Source of the DNA: an uncultured Gelidibacter sp.
GTDB taxonomy: Bacteria; Bacteroidota; Bacteroidia; Flavobacteriales; Flavobacteriaceae
Length of the DNA: 64,000 nucleotides
Assembly (NCBI RefSeq): GCF_947500795.1
Contig: NZ_CANMTE010000005.1
Coordinates: 1 to 64,000, forward strand
Direction of reading: 5' to 3'
Made by a program: the position numbers and the translations under genes
The notes under the pieces: model-generated
The model's input: the letters and a program-made list of their open reading frames with translations, nothing else
Database searches by the model: none
Told to the model about the DNA's origin: nothing
Shown: one piece after another, positions 54,872 to 63,709 of the stretch
Layout of the letters: the number at the start of each line of letters is the position of its first letter
Position numbering within the stretch: the stretch's first letter is position 1

Positions 54872-55600
54872 ATGGAACCAAAAAAAAATATAAAGGCAGA
54901 CGTTGGTAGAAATAGCTCGATCTATTTTGCTGTCGGTCTTGCTTTAATGTTATTGTTAACCAATTTGGCTATCAATTACAAGACTTACGATAAAGAGGCC
55001 ATTGATATTGGGATGATCAATATGGATGATGAATTGGAAGAAGAAATTCCAATTACTGAACAGTTACAAACGCCGCCGCCGCCGCCACCGCCGCCACCAG
55101 CAGCGCCAGAGGAAATAGAGGTTGTTGAGGATGAGAAAGAAGTTGAGGAAACAGTTATCCAATCTTCTGAAACGAATCAAGATGATGAAATCGCTGAAGT
55201 TGAAGACGTAGTTGTTGTTGAAGCTCCAGAAGAAGATATTGAAGTTCCATTTGCAGTAATTGAAAATGTACCTGTTTTTCCAGGTTGTGAAAACGAAAGT
55301 GGTAACAATGCGAAAAAACAATGTATGTCTGATAAGATTGCTCAGTTTGTAAACAAGAAATTTAATGTTGACTTAGCATCAGAATTAGGTCTTTCAGGAA
55401 GACAACGTATTAGTGTTATCTTTAAGATTGACAAAACTGGTAGTATTACTGATGTTAGAGCAAGAGCGCCACACCCTGGTTTAGAGAAAGAAGCACAACG
55501 CGTTATTGGTTTGCTTCCTAAAATGAAACCTGGTAAGCAACGTGGTAAAGCGGTAACAGTACCGTATTCTTTACCAATCTTGTTCCAAGTTCAAGACTAA
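54872..55600 (+). CDS. TonB-like energy transducer, copy 1
   Basis: TonB-family protein that would transmit inner-membrane energy to outer-membrane receptors. The start is ATG 54872 (242 aa); the upstream TTG at 54836 lies in the promoter region. Layout: short cytoplasmic tail, one anchor helix (SSIYFAVGLALMLLLTNLAI, ~15-35), a tract of nine prolines (68-76), a Glu/Val-rich acidic linker, then the TonB C-terminal domain (~135-242) with VPVFPGCENESG, SVIFKIDKTGSITDVRARAP and GKAVTVPYSLPILFQ. No ExbB or ExbD is adjacent. Confidence 0.9.
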   Translation: MEPKKNIKADVGRNSSIYFAVGLALMLLLTNLAINYKTYDKEAIDIGMINMDDELEEEIPITEQLQTPPPPPPPPPAAPEEIEVVEDEKEVEETVIQSSETNQDDEIAEVEDVVVVEAPEEDIEVPFAVIENVPVFPGCENESGNNAKKQCMSDKIAQFVNKKFNVDLASELGLSGRQRISVIFKIDKTGSITDVRARAPHPGLEKEAQRVIGLLPKMKPGKQRGKAVTVPYSLPILFQVQD

Positions 55601-55619
55601 GAAACCAAATTGAAATAGT

Positions 55620-55650
55620 AAAACCCCGTTGCGAAAGCTTCGGGGTTTTT
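55620..55650 (+). terminator. terminator after TonB copy 1
   Basis: AAACCCCG (55621-55628) and CGGGGTTT (55641-55648) with a 12-nt loop and T tail. Confidence 0.9.
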
Positions 55651-55693
55651 TAGTTTTTATTGATTCTATTTTCAGTAGTAATGCGTATAATTA

Positions 55694-55726
55694 AAAATCC
55701 CGTCTAATAAATTAGCCGGGATTTTC
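55694..55726. terminator. second hairpin, AAAATCCCG/CGGGATTTT
   Basis: AAAATCCCG (55694-55702) pairs with CGGGATTTT (55717-55725); CTAAT/ATTAG extends the stem inside. Near-symmetrical, so it could terminate on either strand. Confidence 0.75.
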
Positions 55727-55783
55727 GTTTTGGTATGCTTGTTGTGATTTTAGCATAATATTAACATTTTAAATATACATATT

Positions 55784-56575
55784 ATGAAGAATTTTAAAAA
55801 TTCATGTGGAGTTGCTGGCCAGAGCGACCCACGTCATGTAAAATCACGCAAGCATGATGCAAACTTACAAAAAAACTTCACCCTTTATTTTCAGGTGGGA
55901 TTGATTCTCTGTTTGTTGGGCACCTATTCACTTTTTGAAATGAAGTTTGAGAACAAAAGTTATCAGCTAAGTAAATTGGAGGTAGAAGAGCCCTTTGCCG
56001 AGGTCTCCCCGGAAGTATTTCAGATTGCGGAAAACACTACACCAAAAAGTGTTGATAATTCAAAAAAGACCGTGGTGCTTGACAAAGACCCAATTATTGC
56101 TCCTGACGATTTTGAAAGCCCTTCATTAAATATTTTGACTGAACCGGATGTGTACCATGAGCCGATCAATCCTGATCAGTTAGATATTGTGGCACCACCA
56201 GAAATTGATGAGCCTCAAATTTTCAACATGTTGGGGGTAGAGCAGGTGCCAATCTATCCAGGATGTGAATTTGCTACCACCAATGATGCGCGTAGAGCTT
56301 GTATGTCTGATAAGTTGACTACGCTCATCCAGAAACGTTTTGACACCAAAATTGCCAGTGAAATGGGATTAACCGGCGTTCAGAAAATCTATGTACAATT
56401 TAAAATTGATGAGAAGGGCAATGTTACTGAAATCCAATCGAGAGCGCCATCACAGCAATTAGAAGACGAGGCAAAGCGTGTGCTTAGTAAAGTGCCACAA
56501 ATGATTCCTGGGAAACAAAGACATCGCCCGGTATCTGTATTGTATACTTTGCCAATACTATTTGACGTGCAGTAA
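55784..56575 (+). CDS. TonB-like energy transducer, copy 2
   Basis: A diverged paralogue of the upstream TonB-like protein, 263 aa. The N-terminal ~30 residues are cytoplasmic and polar (SDPRHVKSRKHDANLQK), followed by an anchor helix (~32-51, FTLYFQVGLILCLLGTYSLF). The linker is acidic, with Pro residues but no polyproline run. The C-terminal domain mirrors copy 1: QVPIYPGCEFATTNDARRAC, VQFKIDEKGNVTEIQSRAP and RPVSVLYTLPILFDVQ. Separated from copy 1 by two terminators, so probably transcribed independently. Confidence 0.88.
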   Translation: MKNFKNSCGVAGQSDPRHVKSRKHDANLQKNFTLYFQVGLILCLLGTYSLFEMKFENKSYQLSKLEVEEPFAEVSPEVFQIAENTTPKSVDNSKKTVVLDKDPIIAPDDFESPSLNILTEPDVYHEPINPDQLDIVAPPEIDEPQIFNMLGVEQVPIYPGCEFATTNDARRACMSDKLTTLIQKRFDTKIASEMGLTGVQKIYVQFKIDEKGNVTEIQSRAPSQQLEDEAKRVLSKVPQMIPGKQRHRPVSVLYTLPILFDVQ

Positions 56576-56682
56576 AAAGTACTTGTACAACCATCAGCTT
56601 ATAAAGAGTTATTGAAAAGACCTTCTCAAATGAGGATCTTTCAGTAACTCTTTGTTGTTAAAATAGCTCAAACTGAACTTTT

Positions 56683-56690
56683 TAAATTTG
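56683..56690 (+). promoter_or_regulatory. -7 promoter element of the RemB-like gene
   Basis: TAAATTTG matches TAnnTTTG, ~58 bp before the ATG at 56748. Confidence 0.55.
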
Positions 56691-56747
56691 ACATCTCTGT
56701 TTTAAAAAAAATAGTATCTTTCCTCAGTAAAAAGGTTGCAACTGTCT

Positions 56748-58859
56748 ATGAAGTACTTCTTCTTAAGTGTATTTATCTGTTTTCATCTTACAAGTGTTTC
56801 ACAGAACATCAAAATTTATGAAAAATCGCCCGTTTTTGAAGGTTGCGAAAATCAAGCTATTGATGATCTAAAAGCATGTTTTAACAATAAACTGAATCTC
56901 TTTATTTTCGAAAATTTCAAGGTTCCTCAAAAAGTAGCCGATGATAGCTATAAAGGCGATGTAAAAGTGCTTTTTGAAGTGGATAAGGAAGGTGTTATAA
57001 ATGTGCTTTATATAGATGCCGTTTATGATAGTTTAAAAGATGAAACCAACCGTATTTTCGATTCCTTGCCTAAAATTCAACCCGGAACCTATAATGGTAA
57101 ACCTACTTTTTATCAATATTCCTTAGCTATTAAAATTCCGTTGGTCAATCCTGAGGAGGTGACCACTAATGCTATAGAAGAGGAAAAAAGTATTAAACAA
57201 ACAATCGACCTTAATACAATTGTCTCCAATGAATTTGATAGTATCACCAAGGCCATTAAAAAATATGAAGGCTTGGAATACAGCAGTCAATTAAATATTC
57301 CGTTTACACATCAATATTATTCGCGTTTTGATGGTCAAATGAATGCTTTGGGGACCAACAGTCATACCGCAGCAAAACCTTTTGTTTATGAGGAAGTAGC
57401 GCCATATTATGATTTTAAGGCAGAAAAGGAAGCTTTAGTTAAAGGTTCAGATGCGTGGTGGAGCAGGAAATTGTGGGATGAGCATTTGGTAGAGGTGCAA
57501 GGTGGCGATTATTGGTTTACCATTGACCCTGTACTCGATTTACAAGTGGGGAAAGACACAGATGCTGATTTTTCTACGACCTACAATAATACTCGAGGCA
57601 TATATGTTCAAGGTGGTTTAGGTAAGAAGTTTAGTTTTTCGGCCTCTGTTTTTGAAAGTCAGGGTAGGTTTGCACAATACTATAATCAGTACGCGGAAAG
57701 TCTAAAAGCTTTTGGGCCTGATCCGGCAATAATTCCTGGACGTGGTATTGCCAAGCGTTTTAAAACGGATTCTTATGATTATCCGGTAGCGGAAGCCTAT
57801 TTATCATATGCTCCGGCAAAATTTATCAATGTACAATTTGGTCACGGTAAGAACTTTATTGGCGATGGCTACCGTTCTTTATTACAAAGTGATGTGGCAA
57901 ATCCGCAGACATTTTTAAAATTAAATACCAAATTCTGGAAAATTAAATACACCAATACCTGGATGTGGCTTCGCGATGTCCGTGATGCGGTGGTTGAGGA
58001 CAAGGCGTTTTTGACCAAATACATGGCAAACCATTACTTGAGTTGGAACGTCTCCAAACGCTTAAATATTGGTCTTTTTGAGTCGGTAATGTGGACGGAT
58101 ACCAATGGCAGGGGCTTTGATGTCAATTATCTGAATCCGATTATCTTTTTTAGAGCTGTAGAGTTTGAAGCAGGTCAAGGTTCAGGAAATGCTATTGTAG
58201 GAGCATCGGCAAAATACAAATGGAACAACAAAATCAATTTATATGGCCAATTTGTATTGGATGAATTCTCTTTAAGCGATGTAAAGGCTAAAAACAAAAG
58301 CTGGAAGAATAAATTCGGATACCAGTTGGGTGTCAAATATTATGACGCGTTTAAGGTTGATAACTTGATGTTGCAATTGGAATACAACCAAGTGCGCCCT
58401 TATACCTATTCCCATAATACCATCGTCAATAATTATGCCCATAGCAACCAGCCAATGGCGCATTTATGGGGCGCTAACTTTAGGGAATTTATAGCCATAG
58501 GACATTACAATTATCAGCGTTGGTTTGCGGATGCAAAATTCATCTTTGGTACCCGCGGATTGGATTTTAATGACGGCACGGATAATTTCAGCTATGGTGG
58601 CGATGTGTATAGAAACTACAATGAGCGTCCATTCAATTCTGGTGTAAAAATTGGTCAGGGTAATACTACCAAAACTTTTAACGCTGAATTGCAAGCAGGA
58701 TATGTCATGAATCCAGTAAGTCATTTAAAACTCTTTACAAATATTAGTTTTAGAAATTTCAATCCGGAAGCCAATACCGAAACGACGTTTGATAACAGTA
58801 CAGTTTGGTTCAATTTAGGATTAAGAACCGACTTGTTCAATTGGTATTTTGATAATTAA
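56748..58859 (+). CDS. remB: RemB-like gliding motility protein with N-terminal TonB-like domain
   Basis: 703 aa from ATG 56748 with a signal peptide (KYFFLSVFICFHLTSVSQ). Residues ~20-135 resemble the two preceding TonB C-terminal domains: SPVFEGCENQAIDDLKACFN, VLFEVDKEGVINVLYID and GKPTFYQYSLAIKIPL. The remaining ~550 residues are an outer-membrane barrel of the RemB/Wzi-like type (FTIDPVLDLQVGKD, VQFGHGKNFIGDGYRSLLQS, GLFESVMWTDTNGRGFDVNY). RemB is needed for gliding on some surfaces in Flavobacterium johnsoniae. Its placement ~3 kb beyond sprA agrees. The TonB-like part has no anchor helix, so it cannot itself carry proton-motive force; pairing with the two TonB proteins is an inference. 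Confidence 0.85.
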   Translation: MKYFFLSVFICFHLTSVSQNIKIYEKSPVFEGCENQAIDDLKACFNNKLNLFIFENFKVPQKVADDSYKGDVKVLFEVDKEGVINVLYIDAVYDSLKDETNRIFDSLPKIQPGTYNGKPTFYQYSLAIKIPLVNPEEVTTNAIEEEKSIKQTIDLNTIVSNEFDSITKAIKKYEGLEYSSQLNIPFTHQYYSRFDGQMNALGTNSHTAAKPFVYEEVAPYYDFKAEKEALVKGSDAWWSRKLWDEHLVEVQGGDYWFTIDPVLDLQVGKDTDADFSTTYNNTRGIYVQGGLGKKFSFSASVFESQGRFAQYYNQYAESLKAFGPDPAIIPGRGIAKRFKTDSYDYPVAEAYLSYAPAKFINVQFGHGKNFIGDGYRSLLQSDVANPQTFLKLNTKFWKIKYTNTWMWLRDVRDAVVEDKAFLTKYMANHYLSWNVSKRLNIGLFESVMWTDTNGRGFDVNYLNPIIFFRAVEFEAGQGSGNAIVGASAKYKWNNKINLYGQFVLDEFSLSDVKAKNKSWKNKFGYQLGVKYYDAFKVDNLMLQLEYNQVRPYTYSHNTIVNNYAHSNQPMAHLWGANFREFIAIGHYNYQRWFADAKFIFGTRGLDFNDGTDNFSYGGDVYRNYNERPFNSGVKIGQGNTTKTFNAELQAGYVMNPVSHLKLFTNISFRNFNPEANTETTFDNSTVWFNLGLRTDLFNWYFDN

Positions 58860-59045
58860 AATCGATTGCTAACATTCCAATTGCACGTTGTTTAACTTCT
58901 ATGGGCTTGCTATTTCGGAATCATAAAATTTAAAACGGTTTCAGTTTTTCAATGTGAATTATCCAATTCATTTTTAGAAAGTTTCAAAAAGAATATTGAA
59001 TTTTATTTATTCAGGAATTGAATTGCTAAAAACCAATTTTCAAAG

Positions 59046-59053
59046 TATCTTTG
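59046..59053 (+). promoter_or_regulatory. -7 promoter element of ctaB
   Basis: TATCTTTG matches TAnnTTTG, followed ~35 bp later by the TTG start. Confidence 0.6.
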
Positions 59054-59087
59054 CACTCGCATTTAAAAGCGAATAAAACAAGACGCA

Positions 59088-59981
59088 TTGGCAACCACGC
59101 AAACTTCGATTTCAAAGGTCTCTATTATTTCTGATTTTAAGGAAATAACTAAGATGAGATTGTCGTTGAGTGTTGTGTTCTCTGCGATAGCAGGATATCT
59201 GTTAGGAGCTGAAGCTATTGAGGTTGGCACCATTGTATTGTTGGCTTTTGGAGGTTATTTTATGGTAGGCGCTTCTAATGCCTACAATCAAATTATTGAG
59301 CGCGATTTAGACGCGCTTATGGACCGCACAAAAAACAGACCTATTCCTGCAGGTCGTATGTCAGTCAATTCAGCCTTTACACTTGCAGTTATCTTTACAA
59401 TATTAGGAATTGGTACATTATACGTTATCAATCCAAGAACCGCCATGTACGGCGCTATTTCCATTTTCTTATACACCAGTGTTTATACGCCGTTAAAAAC
59501 AAAAACACCATTATCGGTTTTTGCAGGCGCAATTCCTGGGGCCATTCCATTTATGTTGGGTTGGGTTGCCGCTCGAAATGATTTCGGTATTGAGCCTGGC
59601 ACTTTATTCGCCATTCAATTCTTCTGGCAGTTTCCGCATTTCTGGGCTATCGGTTGGTTTTTATTTGATGATTATAAGAAAGGAGGCTTTTTTATGCTTC
59701 CAACGGGAAAGCGCGATAAAGGCACCGCTACCCAAACGATCATGTATACCATTTGGACCGTAATTGTTTCTATTATTCCTGTATTTGGGATAACGGGCGA
59801 TTTGAAATTATCTATCGTGGCAGCAGTTGTCGTTTTAGCTTTAGGGTTGGTAATGATCTATTTCGCATTAGAATTATTTAAAAAGAGAACAGCGCAAGCC
59901 GCAAAACAACTGATGCTCGCAAGTGTGTCTTACATAACGTTGTTACAAATTGTGTACGTTGCAGATAAATTTATAAGATAA
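59088..59981 (+). CDS. ctaB: protoheme IX farnesyltransferase
   Basis: Converts heme b to heme o by adding a farnesyl chain, a step in heme a/o supply for the oxidase. 297 aa, about nine membrane helices. The acidic motif YNQIIERDLDALMDRTKNRP is the prenyltransferase signature, and DDYKKGGFFMLPTGKRDK is the second conserved loop. The start is TTG 59088; the first ATG is 23 codons downstream, inside the first conserved helix, so TTG is preferred. The next oxidase gene follows after 1 bp. Confidence 0.95.
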   Translation: MATTQTSISKVSIISDFKEITKMRLSLSVVFSAIAGYLLGAEAIEVGTIVLLAFGGYFMVGASNAYNQIIERDLDALMDRTKNRPIPAGRMSVNSAFTLAVIFTILGIGTLYVINPRTAMYGAISIFLYTSVYTPLKTKTPLSVFAGAIPGAIPFMLGWVAARNDFGIEPGTLFAIQFFWQFPHFWAIGWFLFDDYKKGGFFMLPTGKRDKGTATQTIMYTIWTVIVSIIPVFGITGDLKLSIVAAVVVLALGLVMIYFALELFKKRTAQAAKQLMLASVSYITLLQIVYVADKFIR

Positions 59982-59982
59982 C

Positions 59983-60564
59983 ATGGACTTAACTCAAGGA
60001 ACTTTCGAAGAGAAAAATAGCAGGGCAAAAAAGATGATGCTCTGGTTTGGCATCGTGTCCTTAATCATGTCTTTTGCAGGATGGACAAGTGCTTTTGTGG
60101 TAAGTAGCAGTAGAGAAGATTGGTTAAAGGATTTCCAATTGCCAAACGCCTTTATTATTAGCACAGTTTTGGTTTTAATTAGTAGTGTGACTTTTATCTT
60201 GGCTAAGAAAGCACTCGAAAAAAATAATAGACAGCTGACAACTATTTGGTTGTTTGCAACCTTGGCTTTAGGTATAGGCTTCATTGCCAACCAATTTTTG
60301 GGCTTTCAACAAATTATCGATTTAGGTTATAATTTTACTGGACCAACTAGTAATATTACCATGTCTTATATCTATTTAATAGCGATGATGCACATTGCAC
60401 ACGTTGTTGTAGGGCTGGTTTGTCTTTTGGTAGTAATTTATAATCATTTTAAACAGAAGTACACTGCCGACAAGATGTTGGGGTTAGAACTTGCTGCTAC
60501 ATTTTGGCATTTTATTGATATACTATGGGTATATCTCTTTTTATTTTTATATTTTGTAAGATAA
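59983..60564 (+). CDS. heme-copper oxidase subunit III-type protein, first copy
   Basis: 193 aa with five hydrophobic helices (MLWFGIVSLIMSFAGWTSA, FIISTVLVLISSVTF, IWLFATLALGIGFIANQF, YIYLIAMMHIAHVVVGLVCL, FWHFIDILWVYLFLFLYFV). The last segment is the subunit III end signature. It has no redox centre; it stabilises subunit I. It is the short form, without the large soluble insert of the next gene, and overlaps functionally with it. Confidence 0.92.
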   Translation: MDLTQGTFEEKNSRAKKMMLWFGIVSLIMSFAGWTSAFVVSSSREDWLKDFQLPNAFIISTVLVLISSVTFILAKKALEKNNRQLTTIWLFATLALGIGFIANQFLGFQQIIDLGYNFTGPTSNITMSYIYLIAMMHIAHVVVGLVCLLVVIYNHFKQKYTADKMLGLELAATFWHFIDILWVYLFLFLYFVR

Positions 60565-60665
60565 TTGCTGAGTTTTTTTGATGTCTATGATGTCAAAACA
60601 GTAATAATCGTAGCTAGTGGGCCTCAAAAAATATTGAGGATGTTTCTTTAGATGAATAAAATGAT

Positions 60666-60673
60666 TATTTTTG
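60666..60673 (+). promoter_or_regulatory. internal -7 promoter element before the second subunit III gene
   Basis: TATTTTTG matches TAnnTTTG, 36 bp before the ATG, allowing expression separate from ctaB. Confidence 0.55.
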
Positions 60674-60709
60674 TGCAACTTTTTAAATTAATACAACTAA
60701 TCACTACAT

Positions 60710-61687
60710 ATGGATACGACTGTCGTGAAAACTAGTGCCGAAAACAAGCGTTGGGGTGGAGGTACTGAACCGCTAAAAACTAGTTATGGCAAAATGATGA
60801 TGTGGTTTTTTATCACATCAGATGCTTTAACCTTTGCAGGTTTCTTGGCTGCTTACGGATTTTCAAGATTTAAATTTGCTGATTCATGGCCAATTGCGGA
60901 TAACGTTTTTACGCACGTCCCTTTTATCCACGGAAATTATCCGATGATCTTTGTCGCTTTCATGACATTTATATTGATCATTTCTTCTGTTACAATGGTA
61001 TTGGCGGTAGATGCTGGTCACCATAAAAACAAAGCCAAAGTAACTATTTACATGTTCTTAACCATTTTAGGTGGTTTGGTCTTCTTGAGCTCTCAAGCTT
61101 ATGAGTGGACTACATTTATTAAAGGAACCTATGGAGCAGTTTCAACTAAAGGTGGTAACATCCTCCATATTATGGATGGCCAAGGCAATCAAGTCGCCTT
61201 AAAAGATTTTGCCATTGCGCAGTCTTCTGATCGTGAGCAACACGAAAGCAGAAAAGGACTTTGGTTTACAAGTGAAACAGCATTACCAAGTTATACATTT
61301 GACGAAGTATTGGCAGGTTTTAAAGCCAATCCTGATCTTGTTGTAAGAACTACTTATACTGGTGAAGATGGTCATAAAACGACATTATCCCGTAGCGAAT
61401 CTCTTAAAGAGTTAGAAACTAAAGGGAAGAAGGTTGTTGAAGGTGCTAACCTTAAACAAAACGAATACGGATCACCATTGTTTGCTAACTATTTCTTCTT
61501 TATTACAGGTTTCCACGGATTCCACGTTTCTATCGGAATCATGTTGAACATCATCATTTTCTTTAACGTTCTTCTTGGAACTTACGAGCGAAGAGGAAGT
61601 TACGAAATGGTAGAGAAAGTTGGTTTATATTGGCATTTCGTTGATTTAGTTTGGGTGTTTGTATTTACATTCTTCTACTTAGTATAA
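60710..61687 (+). CDS. coxC: cytochrome c oxidase subunit III, long form with soluble insert
   Basis: 325 aa, subunit III fold with a ~120-residue hydrophilic insert (about residues 140-260) between helices. The start KTSYGKMMMWFFITSDALTF and the end LYWHFVDLVWVFVFTFFYLV are characteristic. The insert (HIMDGQGNQVALKDFAIAQ.. to ..SESLKELETKGKKVVEG) is charged and appears to form a periplasmic or cytoplasmic lobe. Downstream, subunit IV starts after 21 bp. Confidence 0.92.
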   Translation: MDTTVVKTSAENKRWGGGTEPLKTSYGKMMMWFFITSDALTFAGFLAAYGFSRFKFADSWPIADNVFTHVPFIHGNYPMIFVAFMTFILIISSVTMVLAVDAGHHKNKAKVTIYMFLTILGGLVFLSSQAYEWTTFIKGTYGAVSTKGGNILHIMDGQGNQVALKDFAIAQSSDREQHESRKGLWFTSETALPSYTFDEVLAGFKANPDLVVRTTYTGEDGHKTTLSRSESLKELETKGKKVVEGANLKQNEYGSPLFANYFFFITGFHGFHVSIGIMLNIIIFFNVLLGTYERRGSYEMVEKVGLYWHFVDLVWVFVFTFFYLV

Positions 61688-61708
61688 TTTGAATAACTTA
61701 TTTTAAAC

Positions 61709-62092
61709 ATGGCAGCAGACGCACATAAATTAGAAATATTTAGAGGATTAGTTAAGTTTAAATCCAATACTCAAAAAATTTGGGGTGTTTTAATCCTTTT
61801 ATCCATAATTACAGCAATTGAAGTTGTTTTAGGAATCTATAAACCTGAGATATTAAACGCTCATGTTTTAGGTATGAAAGCCTTAAACTGGATCTTCATT
61901 ATCCTAACCGTTGTAAAAGCTTATTACATTACTTGGGACTTTATGCACATGAGAGATGAAGTGGCAAGTTTAAGACGTATGGTTGTATGGACTGGCGTTT
62001 TCTTAATTTCCTATTTAATATTCATCATCTTGCAAGAAGGAGGCTATGTTCATAATGTATTTGATAATGGTTTCGTTAAGATGGATTTCTAA
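61709..62092 (+). CDS. cytochrome c oxidase subunit IV (bacterial type)
   Basis: 127 aa with three hydrophobic helices (IWGVLILLSIITAIEVVLGI, ALNWIFIILTVVKAYYITW, MVVWTGVFLISYLIFIIL). The conserved MHMRDE follows helix II, as in the COX4/CyoD-like family. It aids assembly of the oxidase. It closes the oxidase group before a terminator. Confidence 0.92.
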   Translation: MAADAHKLEIFRGLVKFKSNTQKIWGVLILLSIITAIEVVLGIYKPEILNAHVLGMKALNWIFIILTVVKAYYITWDFMHMRDEVASLRRMVVWTGVFLISYLIFIILQEGGYVHNVFDNGFVKMDF

Positions 62093-62140
62093 CAATCATC
62101 ACGCTGTTACAATAGTCACAGTTAATTGTTAAACATATAC

Positions 62141-62170
62141 AAAAAGGCGGTTATTTGAACCGTCTTTTTT
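62141..62170 (+). terminator. terminator after subunit IV
   Basis: AAAAAGGCGGTT (62141-62152) pairs with AACCGTCTTTTTT (62158-62170), one G-U, 5-nt loop, T run. Confidence 0.85.
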
Positions 62171-62177
62171 ATTTTTG
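62170..62177 (+). promoter_or_regulatory. -7 promoter element of the 62254 gene
   Basis: TATTTTTG begins on the last base of the preceding terminator and matches TAnnTTTG. Confidence 0.5.
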
Positions 62178-62253
62178 CACAACTGTATTTCAGGACGATT
62201 TCAGTAACAGGAATCTCATATTCTAGAACAAAAAATCATGCAAAACATCTCTA

Positions 62254-62967
62254 ATGGATAAAAAACTTGTTATACGGTATACAGTGCTCGGAATACTATT
62301 TTTTCTTCCCGTTGCATTTCTATTAATGCTTCTTCCAGCAAAACACAACTACAACCCGCTAGACATTATTAAAGACGAGGTAACGGACATCCAAAGCGTC
62401 AGCGATTATGCTTTAGAAGATCATATTACGGTGTTGGCATTCTTCGGAAAGGATCCGCTTCAAAACAGAGTTGCAGCGTCAAATTTGAAGGAATTGATCT
62501 ATGATAAATTCAAAGGCTTTAAGAAGTTCCAAATTGTCGCTATCGTGTCGCCAGAAGCTGAAGACAAGCTTGATGTTCTAAAAAAGGAAATCCAGGCGCA
62601 TGAGGATTTAAAATATTGGCATTTTGTGTTTTTATCGGAAGACGATACAAAGGCGGTATTTAACAGCTTAATTACCGACCGTCCGCTTAATAGCAATCTG
62701 TCAACTTCTAAGGTGTTTATTGTGGACATGGACTTGCATCAACGTGGGCGTTTAGATGATCGTACGGAAAGAGAAGTAGAAAACAATGTTGCCAAATACG
62801 ATTTGACATCTTATGATTGCATAGAAGTGGCGATACTTAAAAATAAAATGAGTGAAGATATGCGTGTGTTGTTTACTGAATACAGAGAAAAACGCAAAGG
62901 AAACTTTGATTCGACTACACGACGCGCTAACGATTTAAAAGGTGTTACAGATGAGCAAGAAAACTAA
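62254..62967 (+). CDS. membrane-anchored thioredoxin-like protein, unknown function
   Basis: 237 aa. An N-terminal helix (YTVLGILFFLPVAFLLMLLP) anchors a soluble domain whose strand-helix series (DHITVLAFFGKDPLQNRVAA, KKFQIVAIVSP, LKYWHFVFLSEDDTKAVFNS, SKVFIVDMDLHQRGRLDDRT) resembles a thioredoxin/Sco-type fold. The place of the CxxxC motif holds FFGKDPLQN, so there is no redox or copper pair. It overlaps the Sco gene by 17 bp and is surely translated with it; a partnership in CuA assembly is plausible but unproven. Confidence 0.7.
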   Translation: MDKKLVIRYTVLGILFFLPVAFLLMLLPAKHNYNPLDIIKDEVTDIQSVSDYALEDHITVLAFFGKDPLQNRVAASNLKELIYDKFKGFKKFQIVAIVSPEAEDKLDVLKKEIQAHEDLKYWHFVFLSEDDTKAVFNSLITDRPLNSNLSTSKVFIVDMDLHQRGRLDDRTEREVENNVAKYDLTSYDCIEVAILKNKMSEDMRVLFTEYREKRKGNFDSTTRRANDLKGVTDEQEN

Positions 62968-63709
62968 TTATTCTTATGTAGGTATTTCGTTTGTTGTATT
63001 ATTATTTGGGATTTATTTTGTTCCAAAAATTATAGACCGTATCAACAACAAAGACGTGGTAAGGGATGAAAGTAGGACAGAAGATATTAATCTGAATCCG
63101 AAAAAGAAACCTGGAAACCTCTCCGATTTAGCCTTTATTGAAATCAATGGGAATCGTAAAAAAGTGCCTGCATTTAGTTTTACAAATCAGCATGGCGAAA
63201 CCATAACCAATAAAGATTATGAAGGTAAGGTTTATGTGTTGGAATTCTTTTTCACCACCTGTCCAACCATCTGCCCAAAGATGAATGCAAACATGCTCGA
63301 TCTTCAAAACACATTTCTAAACGAAGATAATTTTGGTATCGCGTCTTTTACCATTGCACCAAGCATCGATACGCCTGAAGTCTTGAAAGCTTACGCTGAA
63401 ACTCATGGCGTAACCAATCCTCATTGGCATATGATGACTGGTGATCAATCAGCCATCTATAAATTGGCTAATGAAGGTTTCTATCTTTATACTGCTAAGG
63501 ATGATAATGTGGAGGGCGGATTTGAACATTCCGGTAACTTTGCGCTTATTGATAAGAACGGATACATTCGTTCAAGAACAGACGCTTCAGGAAGTCCTAT
63601 CATTTATTATAACGGGATGATTTCCGAAGAAGAAAAATTTGATGAAGAAGGCATGGAACAACAAATCACCATGCTAAAAGAAGATATTGCTAAATTATTA
63701 AAGGAATAA
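62951..63709 (+). CDS. Sco1/SenC copper chaperone
   Basis: Delivers copper to the CuA site of oxidase subunit II. I use ATG 62951 (252 aa) over the GTG nine bases upstream. One anchor helix (YVGISFVVLLFGIYFVP) precedes a thioredoxin-like domain with CPTICPKM (copper ligands C-x3-C) and the distal His in FEHSGNFALID. Its place directly beside oxidase genes fits the role. The stop and the next start share bases (TAATG). Confidence 0.94.
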   Translation: MSKKTNYSYVGISFVVLLFGIYFVPKIIDRINNKDVVRDESRTEDINLNPKKKPGNLSDLAFIEINGNRKKVPAFSFTNQHGETITNKDYEGKVYVLEFFFTTCPTICPKMNANMLDLQNTFLNEDNFGIASFTIAPSIDTPEVLKAYAETHGVTNPHWHMMTGDQSAIYKLANEGFYLYTAKDDNVEGGFEHSGNFALIDKNGYIRSRTDASGSPIIYYNGMISEEEKFDEEGMEQQITMLKEDIAKLLKE

